From Burkholderiales bacterium (GTDB lineage: Bacteria; Pseudomonadota; Gammaproteobacteria; Burkholderiales; Burkholderiaceae_C): DNA of 35,468 nucleotides. Shown here one piece after another: positions 1 to 8,600 of the stretch. Position numbers and translations under genes: made by a program. The stretch covers positions 1 through 35,468 of the forward strand of contig JANYCG010000199.1 in assembly GCA_025360385.1 (NCBI GenBank), read 5' to 3'. Position 1 is the first letter of the stretch, and each line of letters starts with the position of its first letter. A model generated the notes under the pieces. That model did not search any database. It had not been told where the DNA came from and saw only the letters and a program-made list of their open reading frames with translations.

Positions 1-93
1 CGTGAGCCGTGGGAACACCAACGCTAGCGTCGCTATGCCGCGCAGCAGGTGCATGAGCGCACGCAGCAGCTTGAATGCCGCTCTAACTTTCAT
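1..93 (-). CDS. plsC: 1-acyl-sn-glycerol-3-phosphate acyltransferase, N-terminal fragment (partial)
   Basis: Only the first 31 codons are inside the window; the frame is open to base 1. The start is the ATG at 93, with a weak GAAAG ribosome site upstream. The visible peptide begins MKVRAAFKLLRALMHLLRG and continues into a hydrophobic, membrane-like stretch, as in the N-terminal anchor of PlsC enzymes, which acylate lysophosphatidate to phosphatidate at the inner membrane. The HX4D catalytic box would lie outside the window, so the call rests mainly on position: in Burkholderiales and Pseudomonas relatives a plsC-like gene often follows pyrX on the same strand. It lies 51 bases after the pyrX stop and probably ends the same operon. 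Confidence 0.55.
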   Translation of the reverse strand, partial: MKVRAAFKLLRALMHLLRGIATLALVFPRLT

Positions 94-144
94 GTCTTTC
101 GGGGCGCAAGGAATCCCAAAGCATGAAGCGGGCACCTTTCACGG

Positions 145-1458
145 TCAGGCTTGGTAAGCCACCCGTCCGCCAACAATCGTGCAGCGTACCCGGCCCGGCA
201 GTTCGTAGGCTGAAAACGGCGTGTGTTTGCCCTGGCTCACCAGCGCATCGGCTTGCACGATCCAGTCGGCAGTGGGGTCAAAAATGCAGACGTCTGCGAC
301 TCCGCCGACCTGCAACTGGCCCAGGAGCCCGGCCTTGCTCCAGGCGGTTTGTCCGCTGGCGCTGCCCAGCACGCGGGCGGGGCCGCTGGTTAGCCGGGCC
401 AGCGCCGTGCAGAGGTCCACACCATCGTCACGGCTCCATTTGAGGGCCAGGCTCAGCAGCAATTCAAGGCCCGTGGCACCGGGTTCGCTTTCTGCAAACG
501 GCAGCGCTTTGGCGTCTTCATCGACCGGGGTGTGGTCAGACACCAGCGCGTCCACGGTACCGTCGGCCAGGGCGGCGCGCAGGGCATCCCGGTCACGCTG
601 CTGGCGCAGAGGTGGGTTCAGGCGCATGCGGCTGTCAAAAAAGCCCATGTCAACGTCGCACAGGTGCAGGGAGTTGATGCTGACGTCACAAGTGACCGGC
701 AGGCCTTCGGCCTTGGCCTGGCGCACCAAGGCGATGCCGGCCGCGCTGCTGATGCGGCACAGGTGAACGCGGGCCCCGGTGGCGCGGACCAATTCAAAAA
801 CCGTGTGCAGGGCGATGGTTTCAGCAGCGACGGGCACGCCCGACAGGCCCATGCGCGTGGCCAGTGGCCCGCTGGCGGCAACGCCCTGGCCCAGATGCAT
901 TTCCTGCGGCCGCAGCCACACGCCAAAACCAAAGGTGCTGGCGTATTGCAAGGCCCGCAGCATCACCAGGGTGTTGGCCAGCGGTACCTCGGCCTGGCTG
1001 AAGGCGACACAACCGGCCTGCGTCAGTGCCAGCATTTCGGTCAGCACTTCGCCCTTCAGGTTGCAGGTCAGGGCGCCCAAGGGAAACACGCGGGCGGACT
1101 GCATTTTTTCAGAGCGGAAGCGCAACATCTCAACCAGGCCCGGTTCGTCCAGCACCGGGTCGGTGTCGGGCGGGCAAACCACGCTGGTGACGCCGCCTTT
1201 GAGGGCCGCCGCCAGCTCCGTCGCCAGCATGCCGGCGTGTTCGTGGCCGGGTTCGCGCAGGCGCACGGCCAGGTCAATCAGGCCGGGCATGACGATGCAG
1301 CCGCCGGCATCGATGGTCTGGTCGGCCTGGAAGCCGGTTGCTACATTGTCAATAGCAGCTACTGCACCATTGACAAGGACAAGATCGGCTTTTTCATTGA
1401 AGTTGCGGGCCGGGTCGACGACCTGGCCGTTTTTGATCAGTAGGCTGGGATGGCTCAT
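145..1458 (-). CDS. pyrX: Dihydroorotase-like protein lacking metal ligands (PyrX/PyrC', likely non-catalytic)
   Basis: The 437-residue protein has the class I dihydroorotase fold pattern, but the Zn-binding residues are gone. The usual H-x-H is A64-V-R66 in the sequence IDLAVRLREPG. The FSDD aspartate is Gln155. The later histidines are Arg183 (VWLRPQE) and Arg235 (VHLCRISS). Only Asp308 (SDHTP) remains. In Pseudomonas the comparable PyrC' is inactive and serves as a structural partner of aspartate transcarbamoylase in a large dodecamer; the same role is inferred here because pyrB lies immediately upstream. The start at 1458 is chosen because GAGG precedes it; it falls 4 bases after the pyrB stop. 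In-frame starts at 1473 and 1482 would overlap pyrB. A true pyrC must be elsewhere in the genome. Confidence 0.88.
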   Translation of the reverse strand: MSHPSLLIKNGQVVDPARNFNEKADLVLVNGAVAAIDNVATGFQADQTIDAGGCIVMPGLIDLAVRLREPGHEHAGMLATELAAALKGGVTSVVCPPDTDPVLDEPGLVEMLRFRSEKMQSARVFPLGALTCNLKGEVLTEMLALTQAGCVAFSQAEVPLANTLVMLRALQYASTFGFGVWLRPQEMHLGQGVAASGPLATRMGLSGVPVAAETIALHTVFELVRATGARVHLCRISSAAGIALVRQAKAEGLPVTCDVSINSLHLCDVDMGFFDSRMRLNPPLRQQRDRDALRAALADGTVDALVSDHTPVDEDAKALPFAESEPGATGLELLLSLALKWSRDDGVDLCTALARLTSGPARVLGSASGQTAWSKAGLLGQLQVGGVADVCIFDPTADWIVQADALVSQGKHTPFSAYELPGRVRCTIVGGRVAYQA

Positions 1459-1462
1459 GGGT

Positions 1463-2425
1463 TTATGCCTCATTGCCGGCAACGATGCTCATGACGGCCA
1501 TGCGCACCGCAATGCCGTAGGTCACCTGCGGCAGGATCACGCTTTGTGCGCCATCGACCACGGCCGAGTCGATCTCGACGCCTCGGTTGATCGGTCCGGG
1601 GTGCATCACGATGCAGTCGGGTTTGGCCAGTTGCAGTGTCTCGGGCGTCAGGCCATAACTCTTGGAAAACTCTTGCGCCGAGGGCAGCAAGGCGCCGCTC
1701 ATGCGTTCGTTTTGCAGGCGCAGCATGATGACCACGTCGCAGCCGCGGATGCCTTCTTCCAGGGTGTGGCAGACCCGAACGCCCATTTGCGCCAGGTCGT
1801 ACGGCACCAGGGTTTTCGGGCCGACCACCCGCACCTCGGCGCAGCCCAGGGTGGTCAGCGCATGGATGTCAGAACGCGCCACGCGCGAGTGCAACACGTC
1901 ACCCACGATGGCGACGGTGAGCTTGGAGAAATCTTTTTTGTAGTGGCGGATGGTGAACATGTCCAGCAGCCCCTGCGTCGGGTGTTCATGGCGGCCGTCG
2001 CCGGCGTTGATCACGTGCACGTGCGGCGCGACATGTTGGGCGATCAGGTAAGGCGCGCCCGATTCCCCATGACGCACCACAAAAATATCGGCTGCCATGG
2101 CCGACAGGTTGGCGATGGTGTCCAGCAGGGACTCACCCTTGGAGGTTGACGATCGGGCGATGTCCAGGTTGATCACGTCGGCCGACAGCCGGGTGGCGGC
2201 AATCTCGAAGGTGGTTCGGGTGCGCGTCGAGTTTTCAAAAAACAGGTTAAAGACGCTTTTGCCGCGCAGCAAAGGCACTTTTTTGACATCGCGGTCGTTG
2301 ACCGAACAGAAGTTGGCGGCGGTGTCCAGGATGTGCGTCAGCATGCTTTTGGGCAGGCCTTCAATCGACAGCAGATGGATCAGTTCACCGTTTTGATTGA
2401 GCTGGGGATTGCGTTTGTACAGCAT
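1463..2425 (-). CDS. pyrB: Aspartate carbamoyltransferase catalytic subunit
   Basis: This is the 320-residue ATCase catalytic chain, which condenses carbamoyl phosphate and aspartate to carbamoyl aspartate in de novo pyrimidine synthesis. The carbamoyl-phosphate motif STRTR is at residues 66-70, the mobile-loop lysine is in STSKGES (93-99), HPTQ is at 148-151, and a C-terminal HPGPINRG is present. An N-terminal extension of about ten residues precedes the core, as in class A enzymes whose catalytic chain binds regulatory nucleotides itself; no pyrI is present here. It sits 12 bases after pyrR and 4 before pyrX, so the three are surely co-transcribed. The start at 2425 lacks a strong ribosome site, consistent with translational coupling to pyrR. 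Confidence 0.96.
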   Translation of the reverse strand: MLYKRNPQLNQNGELIHLLSIEGLPKSMLTHILDTAANFCSVNDRDVKKVPLLRGKSVFNLFFENSTRTRTTFEIAATRLSADVINLDIARSSTSKGESLLDTIANLSAMAADIFVVRHGESGAPYLIAQHVAPHVHVINAGDGRHEHPTQGLLDMFTIRHYKKDFSKLTVAIVGDVLHSRVARSDIHALTTLGCAEVRVVGPKTLVPYDLAQMGVRVCHTLEEGIRGCDVVIMLRLQNERMSGALLPSAQEFSKSYGLTPETLQLAKPDCIVMHPGPINRGVEIDSAVVDGAQSVILPQVTYGIAVRMAVMSIVAGNEA

Positions 2426-2437
2426 TGCCGGGGGCGC

Positions 2438-2935
2438 CTATTGGGTCTTGACGTTGAAACTGAACTGGCCGGAATCATCGCGCCGCAAGGTCAGCGACTG
2501 TGATGCGGGCAGGGCCACGCGGGCCGCGCAGTAGTCGGCCTGTATGGGCAGCTCGCGGCCGCCGCGGTCCACCAGCACCGCCAGGCGCACGCAGGCCGGG
2601 CGGCCATAGTCAAACAGTTCGTTGATGACGGCGCGAAGGGTGCGCCCGGTGTACAAGACGTCGTCCAGAATCAGAATGTCGGCCCCGTTGACCTCGAACG
2701 GCAAACTGGTCTGGCCGCCGTGCGCCAGCCCGCGCTGGGCGAAGTCGTCGCGGTGCATGGAGGACGAAATGATGCCAGGTTTGCCGGGCAGGCCCAGGTC
2801 AATTTGCAACTGTTCGGCCAGCCAGGCGCCGCCCGACGTGATGCCGACCAGGCGGGTGTCGGCCCTGCGCAAATTTTGCACGCCGCGCAGAAACTCCCGG
2901 TACAGGGCCTGTGCGTCTAAAACCAATGAACTCAC
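2438..2935 (-). CDS. pyrR: Bifunctional pyr operon regulator / uracil phosphoribosyltransferase
   Basis: The 165-residue protein is a type I phosphoribosyltransferase. The PRPP-binding signature DILILDDVLYTGRT is at residues 86-99, and the early loop TSGGAWLA is near residue 33. PyrR in Gram-positives binds pyr mRNA to promote attenuation and has side uracil phosphoribosyltransferase activity; in pseudomonads it acts on pyr gene expression differently. Which mode applies here is unknown, and no leader attenuator was recognised in this operon. The start is a GTG at 2935 that overlaps the ruvX stop by 4 bases (GTGA), indicating coupling. The gene is followed by pyrB. Confidence 0.93.
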   Translation of the reverse strand: MSSLVLDAQALYREFLRGVQNLRRADTRLVGITSGGAWLAEQLQIDLGLPGKPGIISSSMHRDDFAQRGLAHGGQTSLPFEVNGADILILDDVLYTGRTLRAVINELFDYGRPACVRLAVLVDRGGRELPIQADYCAARVALPASQSLTLRRDDSGQFSFNVKTQ

Positions 2936-3357
2936 GGAAGACTCCTTAAAAACTGCTCAAGAATGATGCAGGCCGACGTTGCGTCGGCGTCTTTGGCGCC
3001 GCGCGACAGCGCCTCAGTGGTGCTGTAGCGCTCATCCACTTCAAACACCGGCAGCTTGAAACGGCCACGCAATTGGCGAGCAAACTTTTTGGCCGGCTGG
3101 GTGTTGTCGTTGTCTGCGCCATCCGGATGAAACGGCACACCCGTCACCAGGGCATCGGGCTGCCATTCCCGGATTTTCTCTGCGATTTTGACAAACCGTG
3201 CATCGCCCTGGGCGTGGATGCTGCCCTGTGGCTGCGCGGTTCGCAAGAGGCGGTTGCCAACGGCGACGCCGGTTCGTTTCTGACCAAAATCAAACGCCAA
3301 AAATGAGCTCAACTTCGGCACCCCAGTGGGGGGCGCAGGCGCAGCCAATGCGCTCAT
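2932..3357 (-). CDS. ruvX: Putative pre-16S rRNA nuclease / Holliday junction resolvase-like YqgF
   Basis: The 141-residue protein of the YqgF/RuvX family has an RNase H-like fold. The first catalytic aspartate is Asp23 in FLAFDFGQKRTG, followed by LVTGVPFHPDG and a C-terminal DERYST segment with conserved acidic residues. The family is linked to maturation of the 16S rRNA 5' end in E. coli. The gene overlaps yqgE upstream by 4 bases (ATGA) and pyrR downstream by 4 bases. The yqgE-ruvX-pyrR-pyrB-pyrX order matches the arrangement known from Pseudomonas. The N-terminus has an extra Ala/Pro-rich stretch of about 15 residues compared with E. coli YqgF. Confidence 0.93.
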   Translation of the reverse strand: MSALAAPAPPTGVPKLSSFLAFDFGQKRTGVAVGNRLLRTAQPQGSIHAQGDARFVKIAEKIREWQPDALVTGVPFHPDGADNDNTQPAKKFARQLRGRFKLPVFEVDERYSTTEALSRGAKDADATSACIILEQFLRSLP

Positions 3358-3953
3358 GCGTGCCCTGCCTCGGTCGTCAACATCCAGGCTTGCAAACCCA
3401 GCAGCAGCAAGGCCTTGTCGTAACGCTGCTCGACCGGGGTTTCAAAAATGACAGCCATGTCGGCGCAGACGGTCAGCCAGCTGTTTTCAACCAGCTCGGA
3501 CTCCAACTGGCCTTGGCCCCAGGCCGAATAGCCGAGCGACACCAATACCCGGCGCGGGCCTGAGCCGCTGGACATGGCCTCCAGCACGTCTTTGGAGGTG
3601 GTCATCTCCAGTCCGCCTGGGATCGTCATGGTGGATGCGTAGACTGAGTCGTTGGGTTTGTCGGCTTCGGCAAAAATGGGTTCGTGCAGCACGAAGCCCC
3701 GTTCGGTTTGCACCGGCCCGCCTTGAAACACGGGGGCATTGACCAGGTCGTCGCGGTCAAGTGGCAGCTCGACCTTGTCAAACAGCACTTTGAGGTTGAT
3801 GTCGCTGGGTTTGTTGATGACCAGGCCCAAGGCGCCGCGTTCGCTGTGTTCGCACAGGTAAATGACGCTTTTGGCGAAGCTGCTGTCCTGCAAACCCGGC
3901 ATTGCAATCAAAAAATGATTCGTCAGGTTAAAGGGTGCAGAATCATTGGCCAT
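3354..3953 (-). CDS. yqgE: YqgE/AlgH family protein (UPF0301)
   Basis: The 199-residue protein begins with the family signature (LTNHFLIAMPGLQDSSFAKS, then VIYLCEHSERGALGLVINKP) and contains the typical VFQGGPVQTERGFVLH segment. Its biochemical role is unknown; the Pseudomonas homologue AlgH was named from alginate regulation. It appears to be the first gene of the minus-strand pyrimidine operon and overlaps ruvX by 4 bases. The start at 3953 is only 15 bases from the start of the divergent photolyase gene, so its promoter must lie partly in that coding region. No clear Shine-Dalgarno sequence precedes the start. Confidence 0.93.
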   Translation of the reverse strand: MANDSAPFNLTNHFLIAMPGLQDSSFAKSVIYLCEHSERGALGLVINKPSDINLKVLFDKVELPLDRDDLVNAPVFQGGPVQTERGFVLHEPIFAEADKPNDSVYASTMTIPGGLEMTTSKDVLEAMSSGSGPRRVLVSLGYSAWGQGQLESELVENSWLTVCADMAVIFETPVEQRYDKALLLLGLQAWMLTTEAGHA

Positions 3954-3968
3954 AACTTGATTTTAACG

Positions 3969-5525
3969 ATGAACCCGCAGCCCATGACCAGCCTTTCAAC
4001 CCCGCATTCAACCTCGCATTCAACCAGCCGTGCTTCCAGCCATGGCAGTGGCGTTTCAAGCAAGCCATTCGGCACCGGCCTGATGTGGTTCCGCAGGGAT
4101 TTGCGCACCGATGACAATGCGGCGCTTTTTGCGGCCCTGTCCCAATGCCAGCGCGTGCATTGCGTGTTTGTGTTCGACACCGCCATCTTGCAGGGCTTGC
4201 CCCGCGCCGACCGCCGGGTCGAGTTCATCCGGGCCTGCCTGGTCGATCTGGACGCGAGCCTGCGCCGCCTGGCAGGTCGGGCCGAGGCGGGGCTGCTGGT
4301 CTGCCATGGCGTGGCAGAGCAGGAAATCCCCCAGTTGGCGCAACAACTGGCAGTGCAGTCGGTTTTTGCCGTGCATGACTATGAACCCCTGGCCATGGCG
4401 CGTGATGCCAAAGTTCGCGGCAGCCTGGCAACGGCGGGCATTTCATTACACACCTGCAAAGACCAGGTGGTGTTTGAGGGCCGTGAGCTGCTGACGCAAA
4501 GCGGCACGCCCTACACCGTGTACACGCCGTACAAGAACGCGTGGCTGGCCAAAGTGGGTGTTCAATATCTTGCCGCACACGAGGTGCATGCCTTGGGCGA
4601 TGGGTTGGTGGATCGGCCCGAACACTTGCGCCAGGGGGTGCCGACGCTGGAGGCCATTGGTTTTGAAGCGACAAATCTCAAATCCCTGAAAATCCCGGCC
4701 GGCGCGACCGGGGGCAGAAAACTTTTTGCCGATTTCTTCGACCGCATGGACGACTACCATGCCACGCGCGATTTCCCCGCCGTCAAAGGGCCGAGTTATC
4801 TGGGCGTTCATTTGCGCTTTGGCACCGTGTCCATCCGCAAGCTGGCGGGGACGGCGTTGGCGCGGTCTTTGCAGGGCAGCCAAGGTGCTTCGGTCTGGCT
4901 GAATGAACTGGTCTGGCGCGATTTTTATTTTTCGATCCTGGCCAACTTTCCCCATGTGGCCACCCGCTCTTTCAAGGGTGAGTACGACGCGATTGTTTGG
5001 GAGCGGGGCAAGCGCGCCAAAACCCTGTTTGCCGCCTGGTGCGAGGGCAAAACCGGCTATCCGCTGGTGGACGCGGCCATGGCGCAGATCAACCAGACGG
5101 GGTACATGCACAACCGCCTGCGCATGGTGGCCGGCAGTTTTTTGGTCAAGGATTTGGGAATTGACTGGCGCTGGGGCGAAAAATATTTCGCCGAACAACT
5201 CAATGATTTTGACCTGTCTGCCAACAATGGCGGCTGGCAGTGGGTGGCGTCAAGCGGTTGCGACGCGCAGCCCTATTTCCGGATTTTCAACCCCATCAGC
5301 CAGAGCAAGAAATTTGACGGCCACGGCAAATTCATCCGCCGGTATCTGCCGCAACTGGCCGCTTTGAGTGATGATGATATTCACGCGCCCTGGTTGGCGG
5401 GCCCGCTAAGCCTGACGGCAGCGGGCCTTGTGTTGGGGGAGAATTATCCGGTGCCCATTGTCTTGCATGAGGCCGCACGGGAGGCGACGTTGGCGCGTTA
5501 CGCCACCGTCAAAAAGAAGCTTTGA
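3969..5525 (+). CDS. phrB: Deoxyribodipyrimidine photolyase (class I CPD photolyase)
   Basis: The 518-residue flavoprotein repairs UV cyclobutane pyrimidine dimers with light. It shows the N-terminal antenna domain starting GLMWFRRDLRTDDNAAL, the CPD-pocket WLNELVWRDFYFS, GKTGYPLVDAAM, MHNRLRMVAGSFLVKDLGI, and the FAD/electron-transfer segment NDFDLSANNGGWQW followed by PYFRIFNP. Tryptophans equivalent to E. coli W277, W306, W359 and W382 appear to be kept. About 38 Ser/Thr/His-rich residues precede the first strand, which E. coli lacks. Only ATGs at 3969 and 3984 are in frame upstream of the core, neither with a ribosome site. It diverges from yqgE. Confidence 0.93.
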   Translation: MNPQPMTSLSTPHSTSHSTSRASSHGSGVSSKPFGTGLMWFRRDLRTDDNAALFAALSQCQRVHCVFVFDTAILQGLPRADRRVEFIRACLVDLDASLRRLAGRAEAGLLVCHGVAEQEIPQLAQQLAVQSVFAVHDYEPLAMARDAKVRGSLATAGISLHTCKDQVVFEGRELLTQSGTPYTVYTPYKNAWLAKVGVQYLAAHEVHALGDGLVDRPEHLRQGVPTLEAIGFEATNLKSLKIPAGATGGRKLFADFFDRMDDYHATRDFPAVKGPSYLGVHLRFGTVSIRKLAGTALARSLQGSQGASVWLNELVWRDFYFSILANFPHVATRSFKGEYDAIVWERGKRAKTLFAAWCEGKTGYPLVDAAMAQINQTGYMHNRLRMVAGSFLVKDLGIDWRWGEKYFAEQLNDFDLSANNGGWQWVASSGCDAQPYFRIFNPISQSKKFDGHGKFIRRYLPQLAALSDDDIHAPWLAGPLSLTAAGLVLGENYPVPIVLHEAAREATLARYATVKKKL

Positions 5526-5530
5526 TTCAG

Positions 5531-5549
5531 GCCCGGCACCGGGATTTTT
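5531..5549 (+). terminator. Weak candidate terminator after photolyase gene
   Basis: A short GC hairpin (CCCG, loop GCAC, CGGG) is followed by ATTTTT, just past the photolyase stop at 5525. The stem is only 4 bp, so this is a weak call. Confidence 0.35.
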
Positions 5550-5572
5550 GGAAATTACCCCGGCGCTAAATT

Positions 5573-5596
5573 TCAAAAAACATAGCAAACTATGTA
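5573..5596 (-). terminator. Rho-independent terminator of the pil-chp operon
   Basis: The 6-bp perfect stem ACATAG / CTATGT with loop CAAA occupies 5580-5595. On the minus strand it is followed by six T residues (AAAAAA at 5575-5580 on the plus strand). It lies 26 bases beyond the chpA stop, the right place to end the long minus-strand transcript. The core resembles other short AT-rich palindromes in this window. Confidence 0.6.
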
Positions 5597-5621
5597 TGAC
5601 TGATAAGGACTTTCACCGGCT

Positions 5622-8600
5622 TTAGCCTTCAACGACGTTTTTGCAGTAATCCCGCACCAAAGTCAGCAGCTGGTCTTCTGAATAAGGTTTGCCCAGGTAG
5701 TGGTCAACGCCCAGTTCGCGGGCATGTTCGCGGTGTTTTTCAGCAATGCGCGAGGTGATCATGATGATGGGCAAGTCGCGCAACCGGGCATCTGCGCGGA
5801 TGTTGCGCGCCAAATCAAAGCCGTCCATGCGGGGCATTTCAATGTCTGACAACACCACGGTGGGTTTTTCATCTTGCAAGCGCTCCAGCGCCTGAAGGCC
5901 GTCGGCGGCCATCACGACCCGATAACCCTCGCGCTTCAAAAGACGCTGCGTGACCCGGCGCACGGTGATGGAGTCGTCCACCACCATCACCAACGGGGCC
6001 TGCGTCACACCCGCCATCAAAGAGGGCATCTTGGCACCAGCGTCTTGCGTGCCTTGGGTATTGGCTGCCATGGCGGTCATCCGCAAGGCTTTGGCCTGAT
6101 CGCCGTACACCGACGCCAGCGCGACCGGGTTGTAGATCAGCACCACTGCACCGGAGGCCAACACTGACATGCCGGTCAAACCCGGCAAGCGCGACAGTTG
6201 AGGCCCGAGGTTTTTGACCACCACCTCTTGGTTGCCCAAGACTTCGTCGACGTGGGCCGCCACGCGCTGGCCGGCGCTTCTGAAAATCGCCACCGGCATG
6301 TGTTTGGCGGTGGCTTCGTTGCTGTGTGACGATGCCTGCAGCAGCGCGCCGCCCCAGTAAAACGGCACTGGTTCATGGCCATAGATGAAAACACCGCTGG
6401 TGTACGCGGTTTCCAGCTCGGCGGCCGGCACACGCCGGACAATGTCAATGACGTTAGCGGGCACACCAATGGCCAGTTCACCCAGACGCAGCATGACGAC
6501 ATGGGTCACCGCAGTGGTCAAGGGCAGCACCAGCTTGAAGCGGGTGCTTCTGCCGCGTTCTGTGGTGGTCTCAATGCGCCCGCCCAGCGCATTCATTTCG
6601 GTGCGCACCACGTCCATGCCAACGCCCCGGCCGGACAATTCGGTAACTGCTGCGGCGGTTGAAAAACCGGGCAGAAAAATCAAGTTGGCGGCATCGGCAT
6701 CGGACAGGGCATGGGCGTCAGCGGCAACGCCGCTTGAAACGGCTTTGTCCCGAATGCGTTGCAAGTCCAGGCCCGCGCCGTCATCGGAGAAGGTGACGGA
6801 CAGTTCATTGCTTTGATGCTCAAGCGATATGGTGATGGCGCCCGCTGCGGGTTTGCCCGCCAGCAGCCGTTGTGGCGCTGGCTCAATGCCATGGGCCACC
6901 GCATTGCGCAGCAGGTGCTCAAAAGCGGGTGCCATGCGTTCAAGCACGCCACGGTCAATGTCCATCGAGCCGCCGTTGATGTCCAGTTTGACCTGTTTGC
7001 CGGCGTCTTTGCCGGCCTGCCGTACGACACCATAAAGCCGATCCGAGATGCCTTCAAACTCAACCATGCGCGTGCGCAGCAGATCTCGCTGCAATTCCCG
7101 CGCTTGTCGTGCTTGGGCAATCAGGTCGTCTTCGGTGCCCTCCACCGAGCGTTGCAAATTGCGCTGCACCGTGGCCACGTCATTGACGGATTCAGCCATC
7201 ATGCGGGTCAATTCCTGCACCCGGGTAAAGCGGTCAAATTCAAGCGGATCAAACTGCTGCGAGGTCTCTTTGGCCAAGGCCATGCGCGACTGCATTTGGG
7301 ACTCGGCCTGAACTTCAATATCGCGCAATTGAAGGCGCAGACGATCCAGGTTACCGGTTAAATCAACCAAAGAACTGCGCAGTTGGTTCATCCGGGCTTC
7401 GAGCCGAGAGCGGGTAATGATGACTTCACCGGCCTGGTTGACCAACCGGTCCAGCAGTTGGGATCGCACCCGCACGGTCTGAGAGCCGGCCTGCCGCGCG
7501 GGCATTGGTGCTGCCAGTGTTGGTGCCATGCCACGTACTGGCGGCGACGTGGGCAAGGCGGCAATGGCAAGGGGGTCTGGGTCGGCGGCTAAGCCCTCGT
7601 CGATGGCTAGTTTCGCCAATTCTGGCAGCACCAAAGCCTGTGGCGGGCCAGCCCGCAGGGCGTCAAAATTGCCTTGAATGCTGTCAAATCGGGTCAGCAG
7701 AGATTCAATCTGGGGGGCCTCAAGAGATTCGGTGCCAAGTTGCTCGATCGCCGACTCAACCCGGTGGGTCATTTCGCCCAGGCGCATGGCGCCTGCCAGC
7801 CGTGCGCTGCCTTTGAGCGTGTGCAACACGCGCAAGGCTTCGCCTCTGGCACCGAGATTTTCAGGGCGCGCTGACCATTGACGCAAAGCGCCGCCAAGCT
7901 GAGGCAACAACTCCAGCGCTTCTTCTTCAAATATTGGGAACAAGTCGGCGTCAAGTGAATCGTTGAGGTCGATGTCGTCGTCCGCATCAAGCACAGCGCG
8001 CGCTAGAGTTGGGAGGGTCAGCGTCGCGGCGGGCAACGCAGCCTGCGCGTGGTGCACGGCAGGATCAGCGGCAGGCGGCGGGCTGGGGCGGGCGGTATCG
8101 TGGCGCAGCACAATCATGCTGGCCGCCGCAGCAGCAGCCGCGGCGGCCGCGGCTGTCACTGTCCAGGAGGCGGGCTCTGGTTCAGGTTCAGCATTGGCAA
8201 TAACCGGCGGCAGTGGCTCAATCGGCGCGAGACCGGCATCGGCAAGGGCTCGCACGGATGGGGGTGGGGCCGATTCAAACACCGAGGGCAAGTCAATCGA
8301 CTGGGAGAAATCAAGCGACTCCAAGGTGACGTCTGAACTGGCCGCAAATTCGGCCTCAACGACGCCCTGCAAGGCGGTGAGAACCCGGCGGTCGGGATCC
8401 TTGAGGAATCCGGCCGCGAACTGGTGCAGCAGATGCCGGATTTCTTCTGCGGCTTCATTGAACGACTTGGCGTGAGCTGTTTCACCCCGCCCGTGCAATT
8501 GAACGTGCTGCATGGCCTGTTCCAGCCAGCGGGCAATATCAGACAGCGCAGTGAATCCGACGGTTGCGGAACTTCCGGACAAGGAGTGCGCCAATGCTAT

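Noticed and set aside
145-1458. Possible pseudogene status of the dihydroorotase homologue
   Set aside because: The frame is intact and the remaining sequence well kept; loss of the metal ligands matches the known non-catalytic PyrC' partner of ATCase.
779-2149. Long plus-strand open frame of 456 codons over pyrX and pyrB
   Set aside because: Antisense shadow of conserved pyr genes; sequence is low-complexity and lacks a ribosome site or any family features.
8100-8160. Alanine run in chpA considered as a frameshift or assembly error
   Set aside because: The run uses mixed GCN codons, not one repeated triplet, and the frame continues into the intact third HPt domain.
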